Of a stretch of 64,000 nucleotides of DNA, positions 9,909 through 18,474 are shown piece by piece; positions within the stretch are counted from its first letter, which is position 1, and each line of letters starts with the position of its first letter. The stretch is taken from positions 75,464 to 139,463 of the forward strand of contig NZ_CH724127.1 of NCBI RefSeq assembly GCF_000153345.1, written 5' to 3'. The notes beneath the pieces were generated by a model. The model was not told the origin of the DNA and did not search any database. It was given only the letters and a program-made list of their open reading frames with translations. The translations under genes were made by a program, and so were the position numbers. This DNA is from Neptuniibacter caesariensis (lineage in GTDB: Bacteria > Pseudomonadota > Gammaproteobacteria > Pseudomonadales > Balneatricaceae).

Positions 9909-10228
9909 ACTTAAATCTCCGCGGTTATTTGTACTTCGTAATGAGTATAAATTCTGCGAATAGTTCCCTGACAGCAAAGGATTTTTTAATTAATCGTACA
10001 AAAACCGACTTGGTTAACTGAGGATTTGATTCATGTGTAAAGAACATTCTGCGTGCTGAATGTGAATAGATGTTAGCCTGCCCCTCTTATTGTTCATTGC
10101 TTTGATGCTTATGTGTAGATTCCAGAAGTATCGATCAGAGAGAATCCACTGTTCTTAATAAATCATTAGTGATAGTAATCAGTTTTGCCTAAGCTTTTCT
10201 CTTCAAATGATCGATAGAGGGTATTGCT
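9909..10228. other. 320-bp intergenic region
   Basis: Divergent upstream space between the DsbA-like gene and the nitronate monooxygenase gene. It is AT-rich and presumably holds both promoters. I see no convincing operator, RNA or small ORF. Confidence 0.4.
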
Positions 10229-11266
10229 GTGAGTTTAATGGATAGGCTGGGCTTGGAACTGCCGATCATTCAGGCTCCGATGGCGGGTTCGCAAAACTTT
10301 GAGCTTGCTGAAGCTGTTTCAAAGGCAGGGGCTTTAGGTTCCATTCCTTGTGGTATGTTAAGTCCAGATCAGGCAGCAGCGGAATTAGAGCAATTTAGGC
10401 AAAAATCTGACAGTCCATATAACCTCAATTTCTTTTGTCACCAGATGCCTTCAGTAACGGAACAGGCATTGGCTGAGTGGCGTCAATGTTTAGCAGGTTT
10501 TTATGCCGAGTTAGCTATAGATCCCACCCCCAATAAATCGGCTTTAAGATTGCCATTCAGTCATGAGATGGCCGATCGTATTGAGCCCTATCGCCCGCCC
10601 GTTATGAGTTTTCACTTTGGACTGCCAGAGATGACATTGCTAAATCGTGTTAAAGCCTGGGGGAGTATCATTATTTCTTCTGCAACTACCCTCGAAGAGG
10701 CGCTATGGTTGGAAGCGCAGGGAGTGGATGCTGTGATTGCTCAAGGTGTCGAAGCGGGTGGGCACCGCGGTATGTTTGTGAGTGAAGATCTGGGCACGCA
10801 GACACCAACCTTTGAACTTCTTGAATGCTGTACGAAGCAACTCTCCGTTCCAGTCATAGCTGCGGGGGGAATTTCCAATGCGGCTGGAATAAAACGTGCG
10901 CTTGATATGGGGGCTGAGGCCGTTCAGCTGGGCACAATCTTTTTGCTCTGTGATGAGTCGAAAACCAGCGCAGTTCATCGTCAGGCGCTTAAAACGTCGC
11001 AATCCTCCACAGCGATGACTAATCTGTTTTCGGGTCGCCCAGCACGTGGTATCCGAAACCGTTTGATGCAATCTCTAGGTGATCTTAATCCAAAAGCGCC
11101 GGCGTTCCCCTACGCAACTCCGGACCTTGTCGCTTTGCGCCAGGCCGCTGAGAGCAAAGGCTTAGGTGATTTCTCACCCCTTTGGTCGGGAACTGATCGT
11201 AGCGGTTGTCAGGAAATATCAGCTATTGCGCTTCTTGATGATCTAGGTAAAGCGCTAGGTTATTAA
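10229..11266 (+). CDS. nitronate monooxygenase / 2-nitropropane dioxygenase family
   Basis: FMN-dependent TIM-barrel oxidase that detoxifies alkyl nitronates such as propionate-3-nitronate. 345 residues. Signatures: PIIQAPMAGSQNFELAEAVSKAGALGSIPCG at the N-terminus, an AQGVEAGGHRGMF flavin-phosphate loop, VPVIAAGGISNA and GAEAVQLGTIFLLCDES in the C-terminal half. GTG or ATG start near 10229 follows AGAGGGT. It stands alone between unrelated genes. The exact substrate cannot be read from sequence. Confidence 0.87.
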   Translation: MSLMDRLGLELPIIQAPMAGSQNFELAEAVSKAGALGSIPCGMLSPDQAAAELEQFRQKSDSPYNLNFFCHQMPSVTEQALAEWRQCLAGFYAELAIDPTPNKSALRLPFSHEMADRIEPYRPPVMSFHFGLPEMTLLNRVKAWGSIIISSATTLEEALWLEAQGVDAVIAQGVEAGGHRGMFVSEDLGTQTPTFELLECCTKQLSVPVIAAGGISNAAGIKRALDMGAEAVQLGTIFLLCDESKTSAVHRQALKTSQSSTAMTNLFSGRPARGIRNRLMQSLGDLNPKAPAFPYATPDLVALRQAAESKGLGDFSPLWSGTDRSGCQEISAIALLDDLGKALGY

Positions 11267-11378
11267 AAGTGAGACAGCGACCTTATTAGTTTCGAGGGGC
11301 TGTTCCATCCTTTTTCTATCTGAACTATAGTCGGTTTAACCTGTGGTTTTACTGTATTCGTAACCGTCAAAGGAGCTA

Positions 11379-11975
11379 ATGATGGACGTTGGATCGATTA
11401 TCTTTCTGGTTGTCGTAGTAGGCGCTGTTTTTTATGTAGTCAGCATATACAACACCCTGGTCAAGTTGAAAAACCGCTATGAAAATGGTTTCTCGCAAAT
11501 CGAGGTGCAGCTTAAACGTCGTTATGACCTTATCCCTAATCTGGTTGAGGTCGCTAAAGGTTACATGCAGCATGAAAAGGAAACGCTGGAGGCGGTCATT
11601 AGTGCACGTAATGAAGCTGCGGCTTTGCTGAAGGGCGCAGCGGCGACGGTGAGTGATGATGCTTTAAAGCAGTTGTCAGGCGCTGAAAATGCATTACAGA
11701 GCGCTTTGGGTAAGATGAATATCGTGATGGAGGACTATCCTGATCTGAAAGCAAATGAAAATATGATGCAGCTTTCAGAGGAGTTAACCACTACGGAAAA
11801 TAGAGTCGCATTTTCCCGTCAGGCCTTTAATGATGCGGTCACTGAATACAACACTTACCGACAGACGTTCCCGCCAGTTTTCTTCGCAGGCATGTTTGGC
11901 CACCCGACTAATGCACGTTTGCTTGAGTTTGAAGATAGTGCTCAGATTCAGGCTGCGCCAAAAGTAGATTTCTGA
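11379..11975 (+). CDS. LemA family membrane protein
   Basis: 198 residues. One N-terminal membrane helix (about 4-26) is followed by a long helical cytoplasmic or periplasmic domain with the LemA signature LVKLKNRYENGFSQIEVQLKRRYDLIPNLVE. The molecular role of LemA proteins is not settled. They are very often encoded beside an HtpX-like M48 peptidase, exactly as here (21-bp gap to the next gene), so the two probably work together in envelope protein quality control. Confidence 0.9.
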   Translation: MMDVGSIIFLVVVVGAVFYVVSIYNTLVKLKNRYENGFSQIEVQLKRRYDLIPNLVEVAKGYMQHEKETLEAVISARNEAAALLKGAAATVSDDALKQLSGAENALQSALGKMNIVMEDYPDLKANENMMQLSEELTTTENRVAFSRQAFNDAVTEYNTYRQTFPPVFFAGMFGHPTNARLLEFEDSAQIQAAPKVDF

Positions 11976-11995
11976 TTGCAGTAGGCGTCGCTTAG

Positions 11996-13927
11996 ATGGA
12001 TTTCTTCTCCCAGCAGGATAAGGCAAGGAAGAATACCGGATGGCTGGTGGTTCTATTTGTCGCAGCCGTTCTGAGTTTAATTTTTATCACCAACTTGCTT
12101 ATTGGTCTTACCGTTTGGTTTATGACTAATGATGAGACTATGCAGCAAGGATTGAGCGTTATTGCTCAAACAGATCCTGATAGTATTTCCCGGTTATTTA
12201 GTTGGCATACGTTCGGGTTAATCAGCCTTGGAGTAGGGGGGGCGGTATTTTGTGCCATCACCTATAAATGGTTTCAGCTCTCTTCTGGGGGCAAAGCTGT
12301 TGCAGAAGCGTTGGGTGGGGTTCGCATCCAAACCAATACGGAAGATCCCGATCAGCGACAGGTCTTGAATGTAGTCGAGGAGATGGCCTTGGCATCGGGT
12401 ATGCCTGTGCCGCCGGTTTACCTCTTAGAGCATGAGCCTGGTATCAATGCATTTGCTGCTGGTAACTCGCCTACCGATGCGGTTATCGGGGTGACCAAGG
12501 GATGCATTACTCATTTCAAAAGAGATGAGCTACAAGGGGTGGTCGCTCACGAATTCAGCCATATCTTAAACGGAGATATGCGTTTAAATTTACGCCTTAT
12601 AGCGTTGCTCCATGGGATTGTATTTATAGGTTTGGTGGGTGAAATTCTGGCCAGAAGTGGCGGTAATCGTCGTTCGGATGGTCGGGTCGCGGCATTAGGC
12701 ATAGCGTTGGTTGTGATTGGCTGGCTTGGAACATTCTTTGGCAATCTGATCAAAGCAGCTGTAAGCAGACAGAGAGAGTTCCTGGCAGATTCCAGTGCTG
12801 TTCAATTCACCCGTAACCCCGATGGTATTGGCAACGCGCTTAAACTTATTGGCGGATTTAGTGCTGGAACGGAGATTAACAATCAGCATCGAAGTGAAAT
12901 CAGTCATATGTTTTTTGGCCAGGCAATCCATAAAATGAGTGGTTGGTATGCGACTCATCCGAGTATTGTTGATCGCATTTTGCGAATCGATTCGGATTGG
13001 GACGGGAATTACCTTCATCGTGGCAGTGAAACGCGCGGGCGGAAGCAACAGGAAGATGCCGAATCGATCGAACAAAACAAGAAAGATCGTTTTGCAGAGG
13101 TTGTTGTCACTGGAGCTGCTGTAAGTGCGGGGATCGATCTTCAGGGCGAGCCGCATTCCCTTGACGATATTCGGATTGAAATTGATTCAATACCTGAACA
13201 TCTCTACACCCAGGCTAAAGATCCTTTAGGGGCGATAGCGATCTGTTTTGGTTTGTTAGTCAGTAAAAACGAGCAGTTAAGAGAGGCTCAGCTTGCGATC
13301 GTTTCTGAAAGTGGCGTTCGCGGTGCTGAATCTCTCGTGGGGAAATCTCTGCAAGAATTAGATGCTTTGCCTGAGCGGTTTCGATTGCCTCTTATCGAGT
13401 TGTTACTTCCTGCCTTAAAGAGCATGTCGAACAATCAGTATAAGGTTTTTAAAAGAACTTTGATGAAACTGATCAGAGCAGATAAACAGACCGATCTGTT
13501 TGAGTGGTGTTTGTTCCAGCTGGTACATCGCTATCTATCAGGGGAGTTTGAACCAGATAACAGTAGTCGCCTGAAATACAAAGAGATACCCCAGCTAAGT
13601 AATGAGTACCGAATTGTTTTATCTCTTCTGGCACATTACGGCCATACAGATAGTGACGAGAAAGAGCGTGCGTTTAATCGGGGCGCAGGTGCGGCGGGTT
13701 TATACAACCTCGAACTGTTACCTATAGAAGAGTGCGGTCTGCCGGAATTTATGCAGGCTGTAAATCAGATGGCAGCAGCCTACCCTTTGATTAAACCGCG
13801 GATGTTAAATGGGCTTAAAAAGTGTATTGAGCAAGATGATCAGATCACCGTTGTTGAGCGTGAAATGATCACCAGTATTGCTGCAGTTATGAACTGCCCT
13901 TTACCTATTCTCAAAGAAGATAGCTAA
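11996..13927 (+). CDS. M48 family membrane metalloprotease with long C-terminal extension
   Basis: 643-residue HtpX-like zinc peptidase. Two N-terminal membrane helices (about 15-40 and 68-88), the zinc motif HEFSH at 185-189, a further hydrophobic pair (about 200-245) and the third zinc ligand in REFLADSSAVQF (E261). After about residue 345 there is a ~300-residue helical extension, hydrophilic and not part of HtpX, with no catalytic motif I can name. LemA-M48 pairs with such tails occur in other gammaproteobacteria. Its stop overlaps by 4 bp the stop of the convergent gene. Confidence 0.85.
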   Translation: MDFFSQQDKARKNTGWLVVLFVAAVLSLIFITNLLIGLTVWFMTNDETMQQGLSVIAQTDPDSISRLFSWHTFGLISLGVGGAVFCAITYKWFQLSSGGKAVAEALGGVRIQTNTEDPDQRQVLNVVEEMALASGMPVPPVYLLEHEPGINAFAAGNSPTDAVIGVTKGCITHFKRDELQGVVAHEFSHILNGDMRLNLRLIALLHGIVFIGLVGEILARSGGNRRSDGRVAALGIALVVIGWLGTFFGNLIKAAVSRQREFLADSSAVQFTRNPDGIGNALKLIGGFSAGTEINNQHRSEISHMFFGQAIHKMSGWYATHPSIVDRILRIDSDWDGNYLHRGSETRGRKQQEDAESIEQNKKDRFAEVVVTGAAVSAGIDLQGEPHSLDDIRIEIDSIPEHLYTQAKDPLGAIAICFGLLVSKNEQLREAQLAIVSESGVRGAESLVGKSLQELDALPERFRLPLIELLLPALKSMSNNQYKVFKRTLMKLIRADKQTDLFEWCLFQLVHRYLSGEFEPDNSSRLKYKEIPQLSNEYRIVLSLLAHYGHTDSDEKERAFNRGAGAAGLYNLELLPIEECGLPEFMQAVNQMAAAYPLIKPRMLNGLKKCIEQDDQITVVEREMITSIAAVMNCPLPILKEDS

Positions 13928-14427
13928 CCTGCTTTTTTATGATTTAACTGTTCAAACCGGCTTTGCAGATGTTCAGTTGAATATTCTACATAACGCCTGC
14001 CAGGAATGAGGCGGCTGAGCTTTCTTCCTTCTGTATGTACATAAACCTGATCATGGCTGCGGTGAAAAACGATCACTTCACCGCAACGGTCCTCTTCAAA
14101 GTGCCCATCTGCAAAGGTTTTGTCGAGCTGAACAACGAGAGTATCTTCGCTGTGACTGCGCTCTATTACGGTGGCGGGAATACTATGGCCACTTTCCAGA
14201 ATAGTTACCCCATCTCCCTGAAAGTAGTTAGCAAACTTATCTTCCGCCCTGCGTTCAAGTAATTCGTAGAGCACCTCTTCGATGATGCTCAGCACCACTT
14301 CATGTTCATCTAGTTGTCCAATAAGGTCTTTGCAGAACTGATGGCGGTCTTGGCTGTTCAGCCAGAGGAGGGCATTTTCGTCATTGACGACGCTACGAAT
14401 AATACGCTGGAATTGGTTTATATCCAT
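13924..14427 (-). CDS. conserved hypothetical protein, 167 aa
   Basis: I do not recognise the family. Soluble, acidic N-terminal helical half (DINQFQRIIRSVVNDENALL, then ALLWLNSQDRHQFCKDLIG) and a beta-rich second half (GVTILESGHSIPATVIER, GEVIVFHRSHDQVYV, ending GRRYVEYSTEHL). No signal peptide, membrane helix or metal motif is obvious. It converges on the M48 gene, so it is unlikely to share that operon. Coding is supported by length, codon use like its neighbours and a normal start, but no function can be given. Confidence 0.65.
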   Translation of the reverse strand: MDINQFQRIIRSVVNDENALLWLNSQDRHQFCKDLIGQLDEHEVVLSIIEEVLYELLERRAEDKFANYFQGDGVTILESGHSIPATVIERSHSEDTLVVQLDKTFADGHFEEDRCGEVIVFHRSHDQVYVHTEGRKLSRLIPGRRYVEYSTEHLQSRFEQLNHKKAG

Positions 14428-14520
14428 TACTACTCTCCCTGAGTTGTGTACATCCCTGATGGGCGGATATAAGGGAAGCCTAGAACGGATTCCCAGATTC
14501 TCAAGTTGAGATAATCAAAG

Positions 14521-14545
14521 AATGCATGATTAATTTTCATGCATT
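14521..14545. terminator. possible hairpin downstream of folX
   Basis: Perfect 9-bp inverted repeat AATGCATGA / TCATGCATT with a 7-nt loop, 10 bp past the folX stop. Only a weak T-rich tail (TTCTTTGATT) follows on the minus strand, so termination is tentative. Confidence 0.4.
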
Positions 14546-14554
14546 AGTAAGAAG

Positions 14555-14917
14555 CTAATCTTTCTTCCATTCAAGGGAAAGGGAAACTGAGTCAGCGAAA
14601 CGCAGCGCGTGGGGTTTGTCGATGGTAACTTTTGCGTAAACCGTCCATGGATGAAGGGTACATATCTCCAGTACATCGGCTACCAGCTTTTCCAGCAAGA
14701 GGAACTTTCCCTCTTCAACATGCTTAATGACTTGTTTGGTAATGGTTTTGTAATTCAGTGCTTTATCAACATCATCTTCGGAGAAACCATGGCTGGCAGG
14801 GTACTGTATCTCAATATTTATAATGACATCCTGCTGCTTTTCTTTCTCTTCAGGGTTGAAGCCTATATAAGTTCTGAGGCGTAGATTTGTGATATTGATA
14901 ATGGCGTTACTAAGCAT
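14555..14917 (-). CDS. folX: dihydroneopterin triphosphate 2'-epimerase FolX
   Basis: FolB-fold enzyme that epimerises dihydroneopterin triphosphate to dihydromonapterin triphosphate in tetrahydromonapterin synthesis. 120 residues, normal size. The sequence follows E. coli FolX closely: INITNLRLRTYIGF, ALNYKTITKQVIKHVE, FLLLEKLVADVL and IDKPHALRFADSVSLSLEW. The last motif and LRLRTYIG distinguish it from FolB aldolases. It is on the same strand as the H-NOX arm and 58 bp beyond it, so read-through from that operon is possible but not required. Confidence 0.88.
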   Translation of the reverse strand: MLSNAIINITNLRLRTYIGFNPEEKEKQQDVIINIEIQYPASHGFSEDDVDKALNYKTITKQVIKHVEEGKFLLLEKLVADVLEICTLHPWTVYAKVTIDKPHALRFADSVSLSLEWKKD

Positions 14918-14975
14918 AAGGGCTATCCATGAGATTATGTTTGAACGATTTTTACGTGTTTAAATCCTTAATGGA

Positions 14976-15923
14976 TTAGTTTAGCGGCAGTTTTATAGTG
15001 AAGGTAGTCCCTTGACCTGGGGTGCTGTCAACATGAATGTCACCTTTGTGGTCTTGAATAATACTGTGCGCGATTGCCAGTCCCATCCCGGTGCCTTTTC
15101 CAACGGGTTTTGTGGTAAAGAAAGGAACAAATATATCGTTTAAAGTTTCTTGATTCATACCACAGCCATTATCGCTAATGGTGATTCGAATATACTGACT
15201 ATCCGATTCACTTTTTAGCGTTATTGTCGGGTGAGTGACATCATGTGTGGCGTGTTTTGCATTGATTAACAGGTTGAGGATAACCTGATTGAGTTCATTA
15301 AGGTTGCACTCAATCTCAGGAAGAGGGCTCAACTCAAGATTAAGAGTGACACTATTTTTTAGTTCGCTATTAAGTAACTTCAGCGTTGTTTGAATGCCTG
15401 CATTCAGGTCGGATAATTCGCGATCACTCGACTGGGTGCGGGAGAAACTTCGTAAATTCTGAATAATATCCTTGACTCGGCTTAATCCGTCCATTGTATC
15501 CGTCATCAGCTCTGGCAGGTCTTCCTCTATATAATCCAGGTCCTCTACAGCAAAGAGCTTAGTCAGGCGTGTCTGATCTTCTTCAGGTAAATGCGGGGTG
15601 AGTTCTTTGATAAGAGCGATCAACGAAGAATATGCGCTTTGATATTGTAGCAATGACTCAACATTGCTTTTTACAAAGGCCAGCGGGTTATTAATCTCAT
15701 GGGCAATGCCAGCCGAGAGTGTGCCTAAAGTAGCTAGCTTCTCATTATTCAGTATGATGGTTTGCTGTTTTTTTAATTGAGAATAGCTTTCTTCCAGGCG
15801 AACGTTTTTGCTGTATAGCTCTCGGGCTTTATCTTCAAGCAGCTGTTCAGCTTTTAGGCGAGCCTTGCGCTCACGTTCATAGGCCGATTTATAAGGATTA
15901 TTGTCGTCTTCCATCTCATTCAA
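14976..15923 (-). CDS. soluble histidine kinase of the H-NOX operon (HnoK-like)
   Basis: 315 residues with no membrane helix. Residues 1-60 form a charged coiled coil (YERERKARLKAEQLLEDKAR), followed by the HisKA dimer/phosphoacceptor block with H75 in LSAGIAHEINNPLAF. The HATPase domain has the N box LLINAKHA, G1 ISDNGCGM and G2 GKGTGMGLAIAHSI. Its start overlaps the H-NOX gene by 8 bp, so the pair is translationally coupled. In Shewanella and Vibrio, an H-NOX protein regulates autophosphorylation of such a cytosolic partner kinase when NO binds heme. The same role is inferred here. Likely targets are the receiver proteins encoded on both arms of this locus. Confidence 0.87.
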   Translation of the reverse strand: MNEMEDDNNPYKSAYERERKARLKAEQLLEDKARELYSKNVRLEESYSQLKKQQTIILNNEKLATLGTLSAGIAHEINNPLAFVKSNVESLLQYQSAYSSLIALIKELTPHLPEEDQTRLTKLFAVEDLDYIEEDLPELMTDTMDGLSRVKDIIQNLRSFSRTQSSDRELSDLNAGIQTTLKLLNSELKNSVTLNLELSPLPEIECNLNELNQVILNLLINAKHATHDVTHPTITLKSESDSQYIRITISDNGCGMNQETLNDIFVPFFTTKPVGKGTGMGLAIAHSIIQDHKGDIHVDSTPGQGTTFTIKLPLN

Positions 15924-16452
15924 ACCCGATAATCAAATCACAGTGTTCAGCCCTATTATGCATGCATACAGGGTGTTTGATGGTAATGCTTTCTTGGTAG
16001 TGCTTTGCAGCCCCGCGAATAAGTCCCTCAGCGAGTAAGCATAACTTACGTGGTGACGAGTAGCGCATCAATAGCTCTTTATCAGAGATCTCCAGGTAGC
16101 TAAAACTAGGAAGGTTTGGATTGTCGAAAAGTTTCTTAACTTCAATATGGATTACGCCATCGACACTCATCAGGAATGATCGAAGATCCGGTTCGGATTC
16201 AACAAACATAGGGTAGCGTTGTTGCAAGCGGTCAAAAAGAAACTCGCCAAAAGCTCCTACGAGTGTTTCTGTTGCAATACCTGTTTTGTCTGAAATGGCC
16301 TGTACCAGGCGGAATAGCTCGCTATCAGGGTAGCTTTCGCCGGCTGTATAGATGCCATCCATTACGAGTTGATCAAGAATTTCATTCCAGGCTTGCATGC
16401 CACACTGATCAATCACCATCTCTTCAAGAACATTAAAAATAACACCTTTCAT
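15916..16452 (-). CDS. H-NOX heme nitric-oxide sensor
   Basis: 178 residues from ATG 16452, chosen because AGGAG precedes it; the frame extends 32 codons further into the neighbouring receiver gene without homology. All H-NOX hallmarks fall at canonical positions: proximal heme ligand H102 in GVIHIEVKKL, and the propionate-binding YxSxR motif Y131-S133-R135. Position 140 is Leu rather than the distal Tyr of O2-binding members, so it should bind NO and discriminate against O2. C138, H160, C163 and C171 match, with a one-residue offset, the Cys/His zinc site described for Shewanella/Vibrio H-NOX. It is cytosolic and coupled to the following kinase gene. Confidence 0.93.
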   Translation of the reverse strand: MKGVIFNVLEEMVIDQCGMQAWNEILDQLVMDGIYTAGESYPDSELFRLVQAISDKTGIATETLVGAFGEFLFDRLQQRYPMFVESEPDLRSFLMSVDGVIHIEVKKLFDNPNLPSFSYLEISDKELLMRYSSPRKLCLLAEGLIRGAAKHYQESITIKHPVCMHNRAEHCDLIIGFE

Positions 16453-16465
16453 TTTGTTGCTCCTT

Positions 16466-16981
16466 CTAATCTTCAGCTTCGATCCAGCCAAGAGGGTTTT
16501 TCTTGACCTTGGTGATGCTAGGGCAAGCCTGCTCGACCAATTTTTCATACCAAATGAGGTAATCTTCTCTGCTCATACGTTTGCTGTTGGTTTTCAGTAA
16601 GTGTTTTATGGTTTGGCGGTAATGATTGAGCCCCTTATCTATCTGATTAAGAAGCTGACAGTTATCCCAGGGTTTATGGATAAAGTAGTCAATTTTTGCC
16701 TGATTAATTGCTTCTGTCATGCCATATTCACCAGCTTGTCCGCTCAGCATGATTTTATAAGCGTAGGGTTGCAGCTTTTGAAATTCCAATAGAAATTCAA
16801 CTCCGCTCATTTGCGGCATTCGATAATCAGTAATGACAATTGGGAAAAAGACATGTTTCGCATAATCAAGAGCAGTTGCAGGGTGCTTGAATGATATTAC
16901 TTGCCAGTTGTTACGAATGAGCTGCCTCTGTAACGCGTTTAGTACCGAGGTTTCATCATCTAGAATTAATATCTTTTTCAT
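16466..16981 (-). CDS. stand-alone receiver-domain response regulator
   Basis: 171 residues. Receiver domain 1-125 with acidic cluster LDDE, phosphoacceptor Asp (~52) in VITDYRMPQMSG, conserved Ser in IMLSGQAGE and Lys in FIHKPWDN; the KPW form is shared with the other receivers of this locus. The ~45 C-terminal residues are charged and helical and carry no effector domain I recognise. Its ATG overlaps the stop of the upstream receiver/HD-GYP gene (ATGA), and 13 bp separate it from H-NOX, so the four genes form one transcription unit. It may shuttle or buffer phosphate. Confidence 0.85.
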   Translation of the reverse strand: MKKILILDDETSVLNALQRQLIRNNWQVISFKHPATALDYAKHVFFPIVITDYRMPQMSGVEFLLEFQKLQPYAYKIMLSGQAGEYGMTEAINQAKIDYFIHKPWDNCQLLNQIDKGLNHYRQTIKHLLKTNSKRMSREDYLIWYEKLVEQACPSITKVKKNPLGWIEAED

Positions 16982-18324
16982 GATTTTTTACCTTCTGAGA
17001 ATACAAATAGCTCCAGAGGGGTGTGTTCGGTTTTCGCAAAATTAGCCAGCCTCTTTATTGATTCTTTTGTCAGTATATGGCCTTCAGGCAACAGTAATAG
17101 CGCCTTGCCATTGAACACATCGCGCGAGAGTTGCATACCTGCTTTTAATCGATTTATACCGAGAATTTGTTCATTCGACGAGATGGGTGTGTGCCCAAGT
17201 TCTTTGATGAGTTGAGGTAGAATCGCGATAAGCCGGGGGTCATATAGATGTCCCGCATGGCTGGTCAGATATTCAATGGCTCCATTGCTGCTCATTTTAG
17301 TTCGGTATAGGCGGCCTTCTATGGCGAAGATATAGTCGCGGGCAATAGAGAGAGCTTGCGCGCCCGTGGGAACCCCTTCTTTGTTGCGCGCTGATTCAGA
17401 AAACGGCACATATTGGTAGTGTATGTTGTCAGCAACACGCTTCAGTGAAGTTGCTGGTGATAGAGCGGCTCTGGTTTTTGATATGTATTCGAGGTAAATG
17501 CTTTTTTGCTCTGCTGATTGTTCATTTATAGGGCATTGAACAACTGACTCAGGGGCGCTAAGTAGGCCTAGTTGGGATAAAAGGCCTGATAGCTTCAGCT
17601 CTTTACAGGTGATCGATTGTTGATTGATATAAGGGTGAAACAGAGCGCATAGTTCGCTGATTTTAATGGCCTGTTCGCCGCTCAGGTGAGGGTGAAGACT
17701 GATGAGGTTATAAAAAGAGCGGATAGTCGAGTTGAGGTTGCTGCTGATAACGCGATTGGCCGTTTTTAGTCTATTCATGGCCCTAGTTACCTGCTGGGTT
17801 CTCAGTGCAACTTTGTTTTCAAGACTGTTATTTAAATCTTTCAGTTTAGTGTTTTGCTTTTCGATTTGTTTCTGGAGCAATTTGTTGGACTTTTCGAGGC
17901 GAATTCTTTCATCTACTGCTCTTACTGTATGAAGCAGTTCTTCATTATTCCAAGGCTTTTGAATGTATCGAGAAATCCGACCTCGGTTGACTGCAGCGAT
18001 TGTTGATTCAATATCGGAATAGCCAGTAAGGAGTATTCTGTGGGAGTTCGGGTACTGCGTGGCTACCTGGCCCAGAAATTCTGCACCATTTATTTCTGGC
18101 ATGCGCATATCACAAATCACAATATCAAAGTGATTCTTTCTTAAAAGCTCAAAACCTTGCTGGGCACTTAATGCTGTGCTCACTGCATAATGAGGCATTC
18201 TTAAAAGTCTCTGCAGTGATTTAAGGACGTTTTTTTCATCGTCTACACAAAGAATTTTAAGCTCCAGTGCTTGTGGATTCTCACCTTTATGACATTGTTC
18301 TGCTGGGATATTCATGGCTGTCAT
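16978..18324 (-). CDS. receiver + degenerate HD-GYP protein (HnoD-like)
   Basis: 448 residues. Receiver at about 22-140 with phosphoacceptor D72 (ICDMRMPEINGAEFL) and KPW 123-125; coiled coil 140-190; remnant HD-GYP domain ~195-370. The metal-binding HD of the canonical LHDIGK is replaced (LSQLGL, 249-254), and GYP is GVP (317-319). Catalytic c-di-GMP hydrolysis is therefore unlikely. In Shewanella the degenerate HD-GYP partner HnoD modulates the EAL enzyme by protein contact; a similar regulatory role is inferred. It is first gene of the left arm, with GGAGAAG before ATG 18324. A paralogue closes the right arm (24676-25953). Confidence 0.85.
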   Translation of the reverse strand: MTAMNIPAEQCHKGENPQALELKILCVDDEKNVLKSLQRLLRMPHYAVSTALSAQQGFELLRKNHFDIVICDMRMPEINGAEFLGQVATQYPNSHRILLTGYSDIESTIAAVNRGRISRYIQKPWNNEELLHTVRAVDERIRLEKSNKLLQKQIEKQNTKLKDLNNSLENKVALRTQQVTRAMNRLKTANRVISSNLNSTIRSFYNLISLHPHLSGEQAIKISELCALFHPYINQQSITCKELKLSGLLSQLGLLSAPESVVQCPINEQSAEQKSIYLEYISKTRAALSPATSLKRVADNIHYQYVPFSESARNKEGVPTGAQALSIARDYIFAIEGRLYRTKMSSNGAIEYLTSHAGHLYDPRLIAILPQLIKELGHTPISSNEQILGINRLKAGMQLSRDVFNGKALLLLPEGHILTKESIKRLANFAKTEHTPLELFVFSEGKKS

Positions 18325-18474
18325 AATGGCTTCTCCATTTTAAAATTATAAGATTGAGTCTACATAAGATATTCAAATGTCGCAAATGTCATTTAAATTT
18401 TCGTGACAAAAAGGACATTTGTGTATATATTTTGATTCATAATGAATTTTTACTGTCTTATAAGGCCGTTACGA
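18325..18474. promoter_or_regulatory. divergent control region with three CAAATGTC sites
   Basis: The 150-bp AT-rich gap drives both arms of the signalling locus. CAAATGTC occurs at 18374-18381 and 18383-18390 (tandem, 9-bp period) and inverted as GACATTTG at 18414-18421. Such an arrangement fits an operator for a DNA-binding protein; the best candidate is the HTH-receiver protein encoded immediately to the right. The repeats are visible; the regulator assignment is inference. Confidence 0.6.

Noticed and set aside
12695-13156. 153-codon antisense frame inside the M48 peptidase gene
   Set aside because: Overlaps a well-supported CDS and encodes no known motif.
16978-18324. Active HD-GYP phosphodiesterase
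   Set aside because: Both HD and GYP signatures are replaced (LSQLGL and GVP).
18325-18474. NsrR- or FNR-type box in the divergent signalling promoter
   Set aside because: I cannot match either consensus convincingly; only the CAAATGTC repeats are clear.
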